From Parundibacterium terreum (GTDB lineage Bacteria; Pseudomonadota; Gammaproteobacteria; Burkholderiales; Burkholderiaceae_D): a stretch of DNA of 64,000 nucleotides. The stretch spans positions 682,001 to 746,000 of the forward strand of contig NZ_BMED01000003.1 in the NCBI RefSeq assembly GCF_014636315.1, in the 5' to 3' direction. The notes beneath the pieces are model-generated. The model did not search any database, was not told where the DNA came from, and saw only the letters and a program-made list of their open reading frames with translations. Position numbers and translations under genes: made by a program. Within the stretch, counting starts at the first letter, position 1. Every line of letters begins with the position of its first letter. Below are positions 8,682-16,443 of this stretch, one piece after another.

Positions 8682-9410
8682 TTACTCTGCTGTTTTGCGC
8701 TTGGCCGTGGCCGCACGCTTGGTTGCTGCCTGTTTTGCGGATGCAGTAGCGGTCTTGGTTGCTGCAACTTTGACGCGGGCACCAGCTGGTGCTTTGGTCG
8801 CAGTTTTCCTTGGCGCGGGCGCGCCTTCTGCTGTAGTGGCAGTTTTCCTGACGGCAGGTTTGCGGGCAGGTTTTGCTACTGCGTCGGCAACCGCTTTAGC
8901 AGTTGTTGCACGCGGTTTGCGAGTTTTCTTCGGTTCGTCGTCCAGTGTGGTCTGGGTAGACTGCATGGTGTGCGTCACTTCTACTGGCGCCTTGCTGCCT
9001 GCACGAGTTGCGCGTTTTGGCTTCTCTTCCTCTTCCGGCTCTGACGCGGTACGTTTGGACACACGTTTGGCGGCGCCGAATTTGACTTCCTTCTCACCCC
9101 AGAGTTCTTCGAGGCGGTAGTAGGCGCGGATTGCCGGTTGCATGATGTGCACAATCATGTCGCCCAGATCGACCAGTACCCATTCGCCGGTCACTTCACC
9201 CTCAACGCTGATGATGTTACCGCCGTTTTCCTTGACCTTGTCGCGCACCGATGCGGCCAGAGCCTTGGTCTGGCGATTCGAGGTACCGGATGCAATCGCA
9301 ATGCGGTCGAACAGGCTGGTCAGGTGGGTAGTGTCGTAGACCTTGATTTCTTGTGCTTTGACGTCTTCCAGAGCGTCAACCACCAGGGTTTGCAGTTTTT
9401 TGATATCCAT
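8682..9410 (-). CDS. rsfS: Ribosomal silencing factor RsfS with long basic Lys/Ala/Thr-rich tail
   Basis: The first ~115 residues are a standard RsfS/Iojap domain (DIKKLQTLVVDALEDVKAQ start; VLVDLGDMIVHIMQPAIRAY near the end of the domain, at 73-92). RsfS binds ribosomal protein L14 and blocks subunit joining in starved cells. The family is usually 105-140 residues. Here about 125 further residues form a low-complexity tail rich in Lys, Ala, Thr, Arg and Pro with repeated KTAT/RKTAT-like units, resembling histone H1-like tails. The gene abuts nadD with no spacer (its start codon directly follows the nadD stop), the normal nadD-rsfS pairing. Confidence 0.9.
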   Translation of the reverse strand: MDIKKLQTLVVDALEDVKAQEIKVYDTTHLTSLFDRIAIASGTSNRQTKALAASVRDKVKENGGNIISVEGEVTGEWVLVDLGDMIVHIMQPAIRAYYRLEELWGEKEVKFGAAKRVSKRTASEPEEEEKPKRATRAGSKAPVEVTHTMQSTQTTLDDEPKKTRKPRATTAKAVADAVAKPARKPAVRKTATTAEGAPAPRKTATKAPAGARVKVAATKTATASAKQAATKRAATAKRKTAE

Positions 9411-10112
9411 TTAGTTTGTATATATATGTTGTTGTTGAATGTAGTCTAGCACCTTGGCAGGTACTAGCAATGTGGTTGGACCACCTTGTTTTAGTTCTGC
9501 ACGGATTTGTGTGGCGGAAATGTCCACATCCAGATCGGATGCCAGGCAAGTCAGGCCGTACGCAGTCGTGCGGATTTGCTCAGGTGTTCCAGCCCGGCGG
9601 ACAAATTCTTGTGCGACGGTGTGCGGTAGTTGTGTCGTATCCAGCCTGAACCCCGGACGGGACGCCGCGCATATATGGGCAAGTTCAAATAATTGTTGCC
9701 ATTGGTGCCACGTATGCAAATTCTGCAATTGATCGGCACCGATTAAAAAAACGATGGAAGCCTGCTCACCGAGCTCGGCACGCAATGCGCGCAAGGTTTC
9801 TATCGTATAGGTAGGTTGTTGCCTGGCCGCGCGTTCTATTTCTTGTTTGTCAATCAGCACGGACAAGCTTACTTCATTTTCCAAATCCTGGAAGGCCAGT
9901 TGCAGCATTGCTGTGCGCTGCTCGGCACTGGCGGCCAGCCCGGCTTTTTGCCAGGGATTGCCGGTCGGTATGATGCGCAACTGCTGTGGCCGCAACAGAC
10001 CAGCGAACATGCTTGCCAAAGCGACATGCCCCTGGTGCACCGGATCAAAACTGCCGCCCAGCACCAGTACGCATTCTTTAGCTGCGGGGCCGGCGGATGG
10101 CCTTACACCCAT
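9411..10112 (-). CDS. nadD: Nicotinate-nucleotide adenylyltransferase
   Basis: Enzyme of 233 residues that turns nicotinate mononucleotide and ATP into deamido-NAD. The nucleotidyltransferase motif is [15 protein letters not shown] at residues 19-33. [14 protein letters not shown] lies mid-protein, and VDISATQIR (the ISSTxIR motif) sits near residue 205. Its start overlaps the last ten bases of hemF, indicating translational coupling, and it runs directly into rsfS. An N-terminal extension of about 15 residues before the first strand suggests the true start might be slightly further in. Confidence 0.94.
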   Translation of the reverse strand: MGVRPSAGPAAKECVLVLGGSFDPVHQGHVALASMFAGLLRPQQLRIIPTGNPWQKAGLAASAEQRTAMLQLAFQDLENEVSLSVLIDKQEIERAARQQPTYTIETLRALRAELGEQASIVFLIGADQLQNLHTWHQWQQLFELAHICAASRPGFRLDTTQLPHTVAQEFVRRAGTPEQIRTTAYGLTCLASDLDVDISATQIRAELKQGGPTTLLVPAKVLDYIQQQHIYTN

Positions 10113-11002
10113 TCCTTATGCACCAGGAAATCGCTGGCCAACCTGGCTTCCGCGCTGCCTGCCTCCGGTTTCCAGTCGTAGCGCCATTTGACGATGGGAG
10201 GCATCGACATCAGTATCGATTCTATCCTGCCTCCCGACTGCAGACCGAACAGCGTGCCGCGGTCGAACACCAGATTGAACTCGACATAGCGGCCACGGCG
10301 GTAAGCCTGGAAATCGCGCTCGCGTTCACCATAGGACATATCCTTGCGCTTTTCAAGCACAGGCCGATAAGCCGGGATGAAGGCATCGCCCACGCTTTGC
10401 ATCATTGCAAAGCTGGATGCGAAATCCAGTTCATTGAAATCGTCGAAGAAAATGCCACCGACGCCACGCGCTTCCTTGCGGTGCTTCAGATAGAAATACT
10501 CATCACACCATTTCTTGAAACGCGGATGCAAATTGTCGCCAAACGGCGCGAGCACATCCTTGCATGTCTGATGGAAGTGGACCGCGTCTTCTTCAAAGCC
10601 ATAGTACGGCGTCAGATCCATGCCGCCGCCGAACCACCACACCGGCTCCTGGCCTTCTGCACTGGTCGTAAAAAAACGTACATTCATGTGTACCGTCGGC
10701 GCATAGGGGTTACGCGGATGCAGCACCAGCGACACGCCCATCGCTTCCCATTTACGTCCCGCCAGTTCCGGACGGCTTGCCGCAGCCGATGGCGGCAGCT
10801 TGTCACCCATTACATGCGAAAAGTTGACGCCGCCACGCTCAAACACATTGCCGTCTTCCAATACCCGCGAGATGCCACCGCCGCCGTCCGGCCTGTCCCA
10901 GCTATCGGTAATGAAATGCTTGCCATCGACCTCCTCCAACGCTGCAATAATGCGCGCCTGCAGGCCGATGAGGTAATTTTTGACGCTAACGGAATCTGTC
11001 AT
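10103..11002 (-). CDS. hemF: Oxygen-dependent coproporphyrinogen III oxidase
   Basis: Cytoplasmic homodimer of 299 residues that oxidatively decarboxylates coproporphyrinogen III in heme synthesis. Family motifs are visible in order: [18 protein letters not shown] (about 48-65), [40 protein letters not shown] and [20 protein letters not shown] (its last part near 256). Length matches the family. It is 22 bases downstream of purD and overlaps nadD, so purD-hemF-nadD-rsfS is one leftward unit. The aerobic enzyme implies growth with oxygen. Confidence 0.97.
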   Translation of the reverse strand: MTDSVSVKNYLIGLQARIIAALEEVDGKHFITDSWDRPDGGGGISRVLEDGNVFERGGVNFSHVMGDKLPPSAAASRPELAGRKWEAMGVSLVLHPRNPYAPTVHMNVRFFTTSAEGQEPVWWFGGGMDLTPYYGFEEDAVHFHQTCKDVLAPFGDNLHPRFKKWCDEYFYLKHRKEARGVGGIFFDDFNELDFASSFAMMQSVGDAFIPAYRPVLEKRKDMSYGERERDFQAYRRGRYVEFNLVFDRGTLFGLQSGGRIESILMSMPPIVKWRYDWKPEAGSAEARLASDFLVHKEWV

Positions 11003-11024
11003 TCTTTTGCCGTGCTCCAGCGTT

Positions 11025-12296
11025 TCAGTGTTTCTTGTTCAAGGCGCGCCAGCCTATGTCGCGGCGATACTGCGCACCGTCAAAGTGGATTTTCTCCACA
11101 GTGTCATATGCATGCTTCTGCGCTACTTTGACCGTGTCGCCCAGGCCTACCACGCACAGTACGCGTCCGCCGGTCACTTTCAATTGTGCATCTTGCGCGG
11201 TGCCGGCATGGAAGGTTACGCAATCGGCAGTTTCAGCCGGTATGCCGGTAATCACATCACCCTTGCGCGGCGCATCCGGATAACCGGCTGCAGCCATGAC
11301 CACACCCATCGCGGTGCGCCTGTCCCATTCCAGTTCTATGGTATCTAGCGTGCCGTTGACAGCATGTTCCATCACGGTGACCAGATCGGTTTTCAGCCTG
11401 GCCATGATGGGTTGCGTTTCCGGATCACCCATGCGGCAGTTGAATTCCAGCGTCTTCGGGTTGCCGTGATCGTCTATCATCAGGCCGGCATACAGGAAGC
11501 CGGTAAACACGATACCGTCCTTGGCCATGCCCTGTACGGTAGGATCGATGATCTCGCGCATCACGCGTGCATGCAATTGCGGCGTGACGATAGGGGCTGG
11601 GGAATAGGCACCCATGCCGCCGGTATTCGGACCCTGGTCGTTGTCCAGCAAACGCTTGTGATCCTGGCTGGTAGCCAGTGGCAGGATATTCTTGCCGTCC
11701 ACCATGACGATGAAGCTGGCTTCTTCGCCTGCCAGAAATTCTTCGATGACCACGCGGGCACCTGCATCACCCAGCTTGTTATCAGACAGCATCATGTCGA
11801 CTGCGGCATGCGCCTCTTCCAGCGACATCGCTACCACGACACCCTTGCCGGCGGCCAGGCCATCGGCCTTGATTACAATAGGTGCACCTTTTTGCGCAAT
11901 ATAGTCATGTGCGGCTGCCACATCTGAAAAAGTCTGGTACTCCGCAGTCGGAATCGCATGGCGCTGCATGAAGGATTTAGCGAAATCCTTGGAGCTTTCC
12001 AGTTGTGCTGCTTCCTTGCTAGGGCCAAAAATCTTCAGGCCGTGCTCGCGGAAGATGTTCACGATACCTGCAGCCAGAGGTGTTTCCGGGCCGACCACAG
12101 TCAGGCCTATCTGTTCCTGCTTCACGAACTCTGCCAATGCGAGCGGGTCGCTGATATTCACGTTTTTCAGGCGTGTATCTGCCGCCGTGCCGCCATTGCC
12201 CGGCGCAACATAGACCATCTGCACACGTTCGGATTGCGCCAATTTCCAGGCCAGGGCATGTTCACGGCCACCAGAGCCGACTACCAGAATTTTCAT
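11025..12296 (-). CDS. purD: Phosphoribosylamine--glycine ligase
   Basis: GAR synthetase of 423 residues, the ATP-grasp enzyme for the second step of purine synthesis. The N-terminal [19 protein letters not shown] motif, the ATP-grasp pieces [16 protein letters not shown] and [14 protein letters not shown], and [12 protein letters not shown] are all present, as is the metal-binding [12 protein letters not shown] near residue 290. Full length, no fusion to other pur domains. It lies between yebC and hemF on the same strand; the 89-base spacer from yebC leaves room for a separate promoter. Confidence 0.97.
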   Translation of the reverse strand: MKILVVGSGGREHALAWKLAQSERVQMVYVAPGNGGTAADTRLKNVNISDPLALAEFVKQEQIGLTVVGPETPLAAGIVNIFREHGLKIFGPSKEAAQLESSKDFAKSFMQRHAIPTAEYQTFSDVAAAHDYIAQKGAPIVIKADGLAAGKGVVVAMSLEEAHAAVDMMLSDNKLGDAGARVVIEEFLAGEEASFIVMVDGKNILPLATSQDHKRLLDNDQGPNTGGMGAYSPAPIVTPQLHARVMREIIDPTVQGMAKDGIVFTGFLYAGLMIDDHGNPKTLEFNCRMGDPETQPIMARLKTDLVTVMEHAVNGTLDTIELEWDRRTAMGVVMAAAGYPDAPRKGDVITGIPAETADCVTFHAGTAQDAQLKVTGGRVLCVVGLGDTVKVAQKHAYDTVEKIHFDGAQYRRDIGWRALNKKH

Positions 12297-12385
12297 AAGT
12301 ATTGAGACTCAGCAGAGTAAATCGTAGGGTTTGCTCGAAGACAGCAGCGCAAGCACTTTGCCATCCTTTTTTGATCCGTTATTCG

Positions 12386-13114
12386 TTATTCCAGCTCGAT
12401 AATGGCATTGGTAAACACTTCCTGTACATCGTCCAGGTTTTCCAGCGCATCCAGCAGTTTTTGCATTTTTACTGCGTCGTCACCGGTGAATACCGTTTCG
12501 GTCGAAGGCTTCATTGTCACTTCGGCCACTTCCGGCTTGAATCCCGCGGTTTCCAGTGCCTGCTTGATCGCCGACAGATCATGCGGTGGGCACAATACTT
12601 CTATGCCGCCTTCTTCGTCGGTGATCACGTCATCGGCGCCGGCTTCCAGCGCCGCTTCCATCAGTGCGTCTTCGTTGGTGCCCGGGGCAAAAAACATCTG
12701 GCCGCAATGCTTGAACAAAAAGGCAACGGAACCTTCGGTTCCCATATTGCCGCCAAACTTGGAGAAAGCATGTCGCACTTCGGCGACGGTACGTACGCGG
12801 TTATCCGTCATGCAATCAACCACGATGGCTGCACCGCCTATACCGTAACCTTCATAGCGGATTTCTTCGTAATTCGCTCCTTCCAGCGTGCCGCTGCCGC
12901 GCTGTATTGCGCGGGTGACGTTATCCTTGGGCATATTCGCATCGGCCGCCTTGTCAACTGCCAGGCGCAAACGCGGATTGGCGTTGACGTCATCGCCACC
13001 CATACGGGCCGCCACAGTAATTTCCTTGATCAGCCGGGTCCAGATTTTGCCGCGCTTGGCATCTGTCGCTGCTTTTTTATGCTTGATATTGGCCCATTTA
13101 CTATGTCCTGCCAT
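12386..13114 (-). CDS. YebC/PmpR family DNA-binding regulatory protein
   Basis: Protein of 242 residues with the standard [22 protein letters not shown] start (given as residues 1-22), domain motifs [10 protein letters not shown] and [19 protein letters not shown] in the middle, and the typical acidic C-terminal half. The family includes transcriptional regulators such as PmpR and, as more recent work shows for some members, translation factors that relieve ribosome stalling at polyproline. It is first in the leftward yebC-purD-hemF run. Full length with a clear start. Confidence 0.95.
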   Translation of the reverse strand: MAGHSKWANIKHKKAATDAKRGKIWTRLIKEITVAARMGGDDVNANPRLRLAVDKAADANMPKDNVTRAIQRGSGTLEGANYEEIRYEGYGIGGAAIVVDCMTDNRVRTVAEVRHAFSKFGGNMGTEGSVAFLFKHCGQMFFAPGTNEDALMEAALEAGADDVITDEEGGIEVLCPPHDLSAIKQALETAGFKPEVAEVTMKPSTETVFTGDDAVKMQKLLDALENLDDVQEVFTNAIIELE

Positions 13115-13386
13115 GATCGTCTTTCCTTGGAGCGGCGCGGTCAGCCGGGAACGTTTGTCCTGCCTATGCCGAATTCGCCTAGCTTTGAATTTTTAGTGAA
13201 GACCGCTATTTTAACATATTGACTTTATCCAAATTCCTTAAAGCCGCTCAGTTTGTCCTTTCTTTGCGCTTTCGGGCAGAAAAATAGCGTTAAATCTGCC
13301 AAAACGAGCACAAATGGAAGGACTTGGTTCCGATTCAAGGATTTGGGCCGCCGACGCGAAGTGGCGTAAGCCTTTACAATTCGCAA

Positions 13387-14301
13387 ATGACTTCCTCTCT
13401 CAGCTCTGCATTGCACCGTAAAGACTATCTGGTCGGCCTGACTATCGCCATATCCGGCGCTATCTTGTTTTCTACCAAAGCCATTGTCGCAAAATTAATT
13501 TATCGCTATCACGTCGATGCGGTAACCCTGATCGCCTTCCGCATGCTGTTTTCGCTACCGATTTTCGCAGCAATTGCATTCTGGCAGGCGCGCCAGGGTT
13601 TTCCCCTGTCATGGGCCGACCGCGGGCGCCTGGTGGTGCTGGGGCTGATGGGCTACTACCTGTCCAGCTTCCTGGATTTTCTGGGTTTGCAATATATTAC
13701 GGCAGGGCTGGAACGACTGATCCTGTTCCTCACGCCATCCTTTGTGCTGCTGATTTCCGCCACCTTCCTGAAACGCAGGATCAGTGGTCTGGAGTGGTCG
13801 GCCTTGCTGGTGTCGTACATGGGCATTGTATTGGTGTTTTTGCACGATCTTAAATTCGGCGGCAGCGACGTGATGCTGGGTTCGACGATGGTGCTGGGGG
13901 CGGCCATCTCCTACGCGCTGTACCTGCTGCAGTCCGGCCAACTGGTGACACGGCTGGGCTCCATGCGCCTGGTGTCATACGCCATGTGCGTATCCAGCGC
14001 CGCCTGCATAGGGCAGTTCTTTGTATTGCGTCCGACTTCGATGCTGATACAGCCGGGTGCGGTATATTGGCTGTCGCTGGTCAATGCCATATTGTGTACA
14101 GTATTGCCGGTATTTATGACGATGATAGCGGTGCAGCGCATAGGCGCTGCGACGGCTTCCCAGGCGGGTATGATAGGCCCGGTTTCCACGCTGTTTCTGG
14201 GGGCGATATTCCTGGGCGAGCCTATCACGGGCTGGCAACTGGCAGGGACGGTGCTGGTGGTCGGCGGCATGTATTTGCTGTCGATGAAGAAAAATACGTG
14301 A
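13387..14301 (+). CDS. DMT-superfamily (EamA) permease
   Basis: Inner-membrane protein of 304 residues with ten hydrophobic segments arranged as two EamA repeats, the fold of drug/metabolite exporters such as RhaT, YdcZ and RarD relatives. The first segment is LTIAISGAILFSTKAIVAKL and the last is LAGTVLVVGGMYLLSM. The frame is open upstream to a TTG at 13324, but the ATG at 13387 begins at the usual distance from helix 1 and is preferred. Its substrate cannot be predicted. It is divergent from yebC. Confidence 0.85.
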   Translation: MTSSLSSALHRKDYLVGLTIAISGAILFSTKAIVAKLIYRYHVDAVTLIAFRMLFSLPIFAAIAFWQARQGFPLSWADRGRLVVLGLMGYYLSSFLDFLGLQYITAGLERLILFLTPSFVLLISATFLKRRISGLEWSALLVSYMGIVLVFLHDLKFGGSDVMLGSTMVLGAAISYALYLLQSGQLVTRLGSMRLVSYAMCVSSAACIGQFFVLRPTSMLIQPGAVYWLSLVNAILCTVLPVFMTMIAVQRIGAATASQAGMIGPVSTLFLGAIFLGEPITGWQLAGTVLVVGGMYLLSMKKNT

Positions 14302-14379
14302 CATTCTGCCTGAACGCGCTAAGTACAAACTACAAACGTACACGCGCGGCAGGCGCTTAAACCATGTTCAGGAGAGTAT

Positions 14380-15159
14380 ATGGATCTGGGAATCAAGGGC
14401 AAGACAGCACTTGTTTGCGGCGCCAGCAAAGGGCTGGGGCGTGGATGCGCCGAAGCCCTGGCTGCCGAAGGCGTCAATGTAGTGATCGTGGCGCGCAATG
14501 CCGGCTTGCTGGAGCAGACTGCGGCCGAGCTGCGGCAACGCTACCCCGTCCAGGTCATCGCTGTGGCGGCCGACATTACCACGGAAGAGGGGCGAGCCAG
14601 TGCGCTGCAAGCCTGTCCGTCGCCGGACATCCTGATCAATAATGCTGGCGGCCCGCCTCCCGGGGATTTTCGCAACTGGGAGCGTGACGACTGGATCAAG
14701 GCTCTGGACGCCAATATGCTGACCCCGATCGCGCTGATCCGTTCCACCGTGGATGGCATGATGGCGCGTGGATTTGGCCGCATCGTCAATATCACTTCCA
14801 GCGCGGTCAAGTCTCCGATCGACATCCTGGGTTTATCCAACGGTGCGCGTTCCGGCCTGACAGGCTTTGTCGCCGGCCTGGCGCGCAAGACCGTGGCACA
14901 CAATGTCACGATCAATAATTTATTGCCTGGCCCATTTGATACCGACCGCCTGAATGCAACCCTGCAAGCCGGTGCAAGCGCCAGCGGCAAGGCGCTGGCG
15001 CAAGTCAGGTCCGAGCGCATGGCCCAGAATCCGGCAGGCCGCTTTGGCACGGCGGAAGAATTCGGTGCGACGTGCGCTTTCCTGTGCAGCCGCCACGCCG
15101 CTTTCATGACGGGCCAGAATGTACTGCTCGATGGCGGAGCCTATCCTGGCACTTTTTAA
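14380..15159 (+). CDS. SDR-fold protein, 3-oxoacyl-ACP-reductase-like, lacking the catalytic Tyr-Lys pair
   Basis: Short-chain dehydrogenase-fold protein of 259 residues. The dinucleotide motif is CGASKGLGRG (13-22) and NNAGG is present at 87-91. A Ser pair (S140-S141) stands where the catalytic Ser is expected. The next part, where the YxxxK motif belongs, reads GLSNGARSGL (residues 151-160), so neither the Tyr nor the Lys of the normal tetrad is present. The C-terminal GQNVLLDGGAYPG end is typical. This fits an atypical BKR-like SDR subgroup. A Shine-Dalgarno (AGGAGA) sets the start. It may have altered chemistry or a non-catalytic role. Confidence 0.85.
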   Translation: MDLGIKGKTALVCGASKGLGRGCAEALAAEGVNVVIVARNAGLLEQTAAELRQRYPVQVIAVAADITTEEGRASALQACPSPDILINNAGGPPPGDFRNWERDDWIKALDANMLTPIALIRSTVDGMMARGFGRIVNITSSAVKSPIDILGLSNGARSGLTGFVAGLARKTVAHNVTINNLLPGPFDTDRLNATLQAGASASGKALAQVRSERMAQNPAGRFGTAEEFGATCAFLCSRHAAFMTGQNVLLDGGAYPGTF

Positions 15160-15224
15160 GTGACGGCAAGATCAGAAAGACCTAGCTACCCAACTTTGTA
15201 CCCCCCTTTTGCTAAAGCGAGACC

Positions 15225-16202
15225 ATGATGACTAAAGTAATCAGAATGAAGGAAGCCGGCGGCCCTGAAGTAATGGAGTATGTGGATGTCGATCTGGGGC
15301 AGCCCGGCGCGGGCGAAGCGCTGGTGCGGCATGCCGCCTGCGGCCTGAACTACATCGATGTTTACTTCCGCTCGGGGCTGTATCAGCAAGCCCTTCCGGC
15401 CGGATTGGGCATGGAGGGCGCGGGTGTCGTGGAGGCGGTCGGCCCTGACGTGACCCATGTGAAACCTGGCGATCGCGTGGCTTACGCTGGCAGGCCCAAC
15501 GGCGCCTATGCTGAAGCCCGCATCCTGCCGGCCAAGATACTGGTGCGCCTGCCTGATGCGATAGCGTTTGAAACCGCAGCAGCGATGATGTTGCAGGGCC
15601 TGACGGTGGAATACCTGTTCAACCGCACTTTCCATCTGAGGGGCGGCGAGACCATCCTGTTTCATGCTGCCGCAGGTGGGGTTGGCCTGATTGCCAGCCA
15701 GTGGGCACGCGCGATAGGCGTGACGATGATAGGCACGGTAGGCTCGGATGAAAAGGGTGAGTTGGCAAAAGCACATGGCTGTACCCATGTGATCAACTAC
15801 AACAAGGAAAATTTTGTTGAGCGGGTGCGCGAAATTACCGCAGGAAAAGGGGTGCCGGTTGTGTATGATTCCATCGGCAAGGATACCTTCACCGGTTCGC
15901 TGGATTGCTTGGCGCCATTGGGGATGATGGTCAGTTTCGGGAGCGCTTCGGGCCCGGTTCCGCCATTCGGCATGGGAGAGCTGGCGTCGCGCGGTTCTCT
16001 GTTCCTTACCCGGCCCTCGCTGATGGACTACACTGCAAAGAGGGAAGATCTGGAGACCATGGCGGCGCATCTGTTCAGCATGGTGGAAAGCGGCAAGGTC
16101 AAAATCGATATTCGCCAGCGCTATGCGCTGAAGGACGTGGTGCAGGCCCATCGCGAACTTGAAGCCAGAAAAACAACAGGCTCAAGTATTTTGATTCCTT
16201 AA
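15225..16202 (+). CDS. qor: NADPH:quinone oxidoreductase, zinc-independent MDR family
   Basis: Medium-chain dehydrogenase/reductase of 325 residues resembling quinone oxidoreductase QOR, which lacks the catalytic zinc ligands of alcohol dehydrogenases. The N-terminal domain carries HAACGLNYIDVYFRSG and GMEGAGVVEAVG. The nucleotide-binding motif is HAAAGGVGLIASQWAR near residue 147. Length is that of Escherichia coli Qor. It follows the SDR gene by 65 bases on the same strand. The natural acceptor could be a quinone or another electrophilic enone. Confidence 0.88.
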   Translation: MMTKVIRMKEAGGPEVMEYVDVDLGQPGAGEALVRHAACGLNYIDVYFRSGLYQQALPAGLGMEGAGVVEAVGPDVTHVKPGDRVAYAGRPNGAYAEARILPAKILVRLPDAIAFETAAAMMLQGLTVEYLFNRTFHLRGGETILFHAAAGGVGLIASQWARAIGVTMIGTVGSDEKGELAKAHGCTHVINYNKENFVERVREITAGKGVPVVYDSIGKDTFTGSLDCLAPLGMMVSFGSASGPVPPFGMGELASRGSLFLTRPSLMDYTAKREDLETMAAHLFSMVESGKVKIDIRQRYALKDVVQAHRELEARKTTGSSILIP

Positions 16203-16222
16203 ATCAACTGTTTTGCTTAATA

Positions 16223-16366
16223 ATGAATAATCCTATGCAACATCCTGAAGAGCAGGCTCCAACGGGAGACGGAAGCCCCAAGTTTGGCCGTTTGCTCATT
16301 GTATTGATTCTGGCAGTGTTGCTGATGGTGTTGTTGACGTTCGCAACCGAAGCTTACTACTCATAA
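16223..16366 (+). CDS. 47-residue single-pass membrane protein (short ORF)
   Basis: A short frame begins at ATG 16223 and ends at TAA 16364-16366. It has a polar, acidic, Pro-rich N-terminus (MNNPMQHPEEQAPTGDGSPK), one strongly hydrophobic segment at residues 24-41 (LLIVLILAVLLMVLLTFA) and a short tail ATEAYYS. This is the layout of a small inner-membrane protein. It starts 20 bases after qor and lies upstream of the DUF1631 gene. No clear Shine-Dalgarno is visible, which lowers confidence; the amphipathic layout argues against chance. Function unknown. Confidence 0.5.
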   Translation: MNNPMQHPEEQAPTGDGSPKFGRLLIVLILAVLLMVLLTFATEAYYS

Positions 16367-16443
16367 AAAAGGGCGTGCTTCTGCCTCCAAGGGCGGCGGA
16401 GCTGCCGGTGCCACGTTTGACTATAGGTTGACTGTATTAAGCA

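Noticed and set aside
10097..11131. Plus-strand frame of 344 residues over hemF and the end of purD
   Set aside because: It spans two well-supported minus-strand genes and has no family motif.
12302..13222. Plus-strand frame of 306 residues opposite yebC
   Set aside because: It is antisense to a conserved full-length YebC and has no ribosome-binding site.
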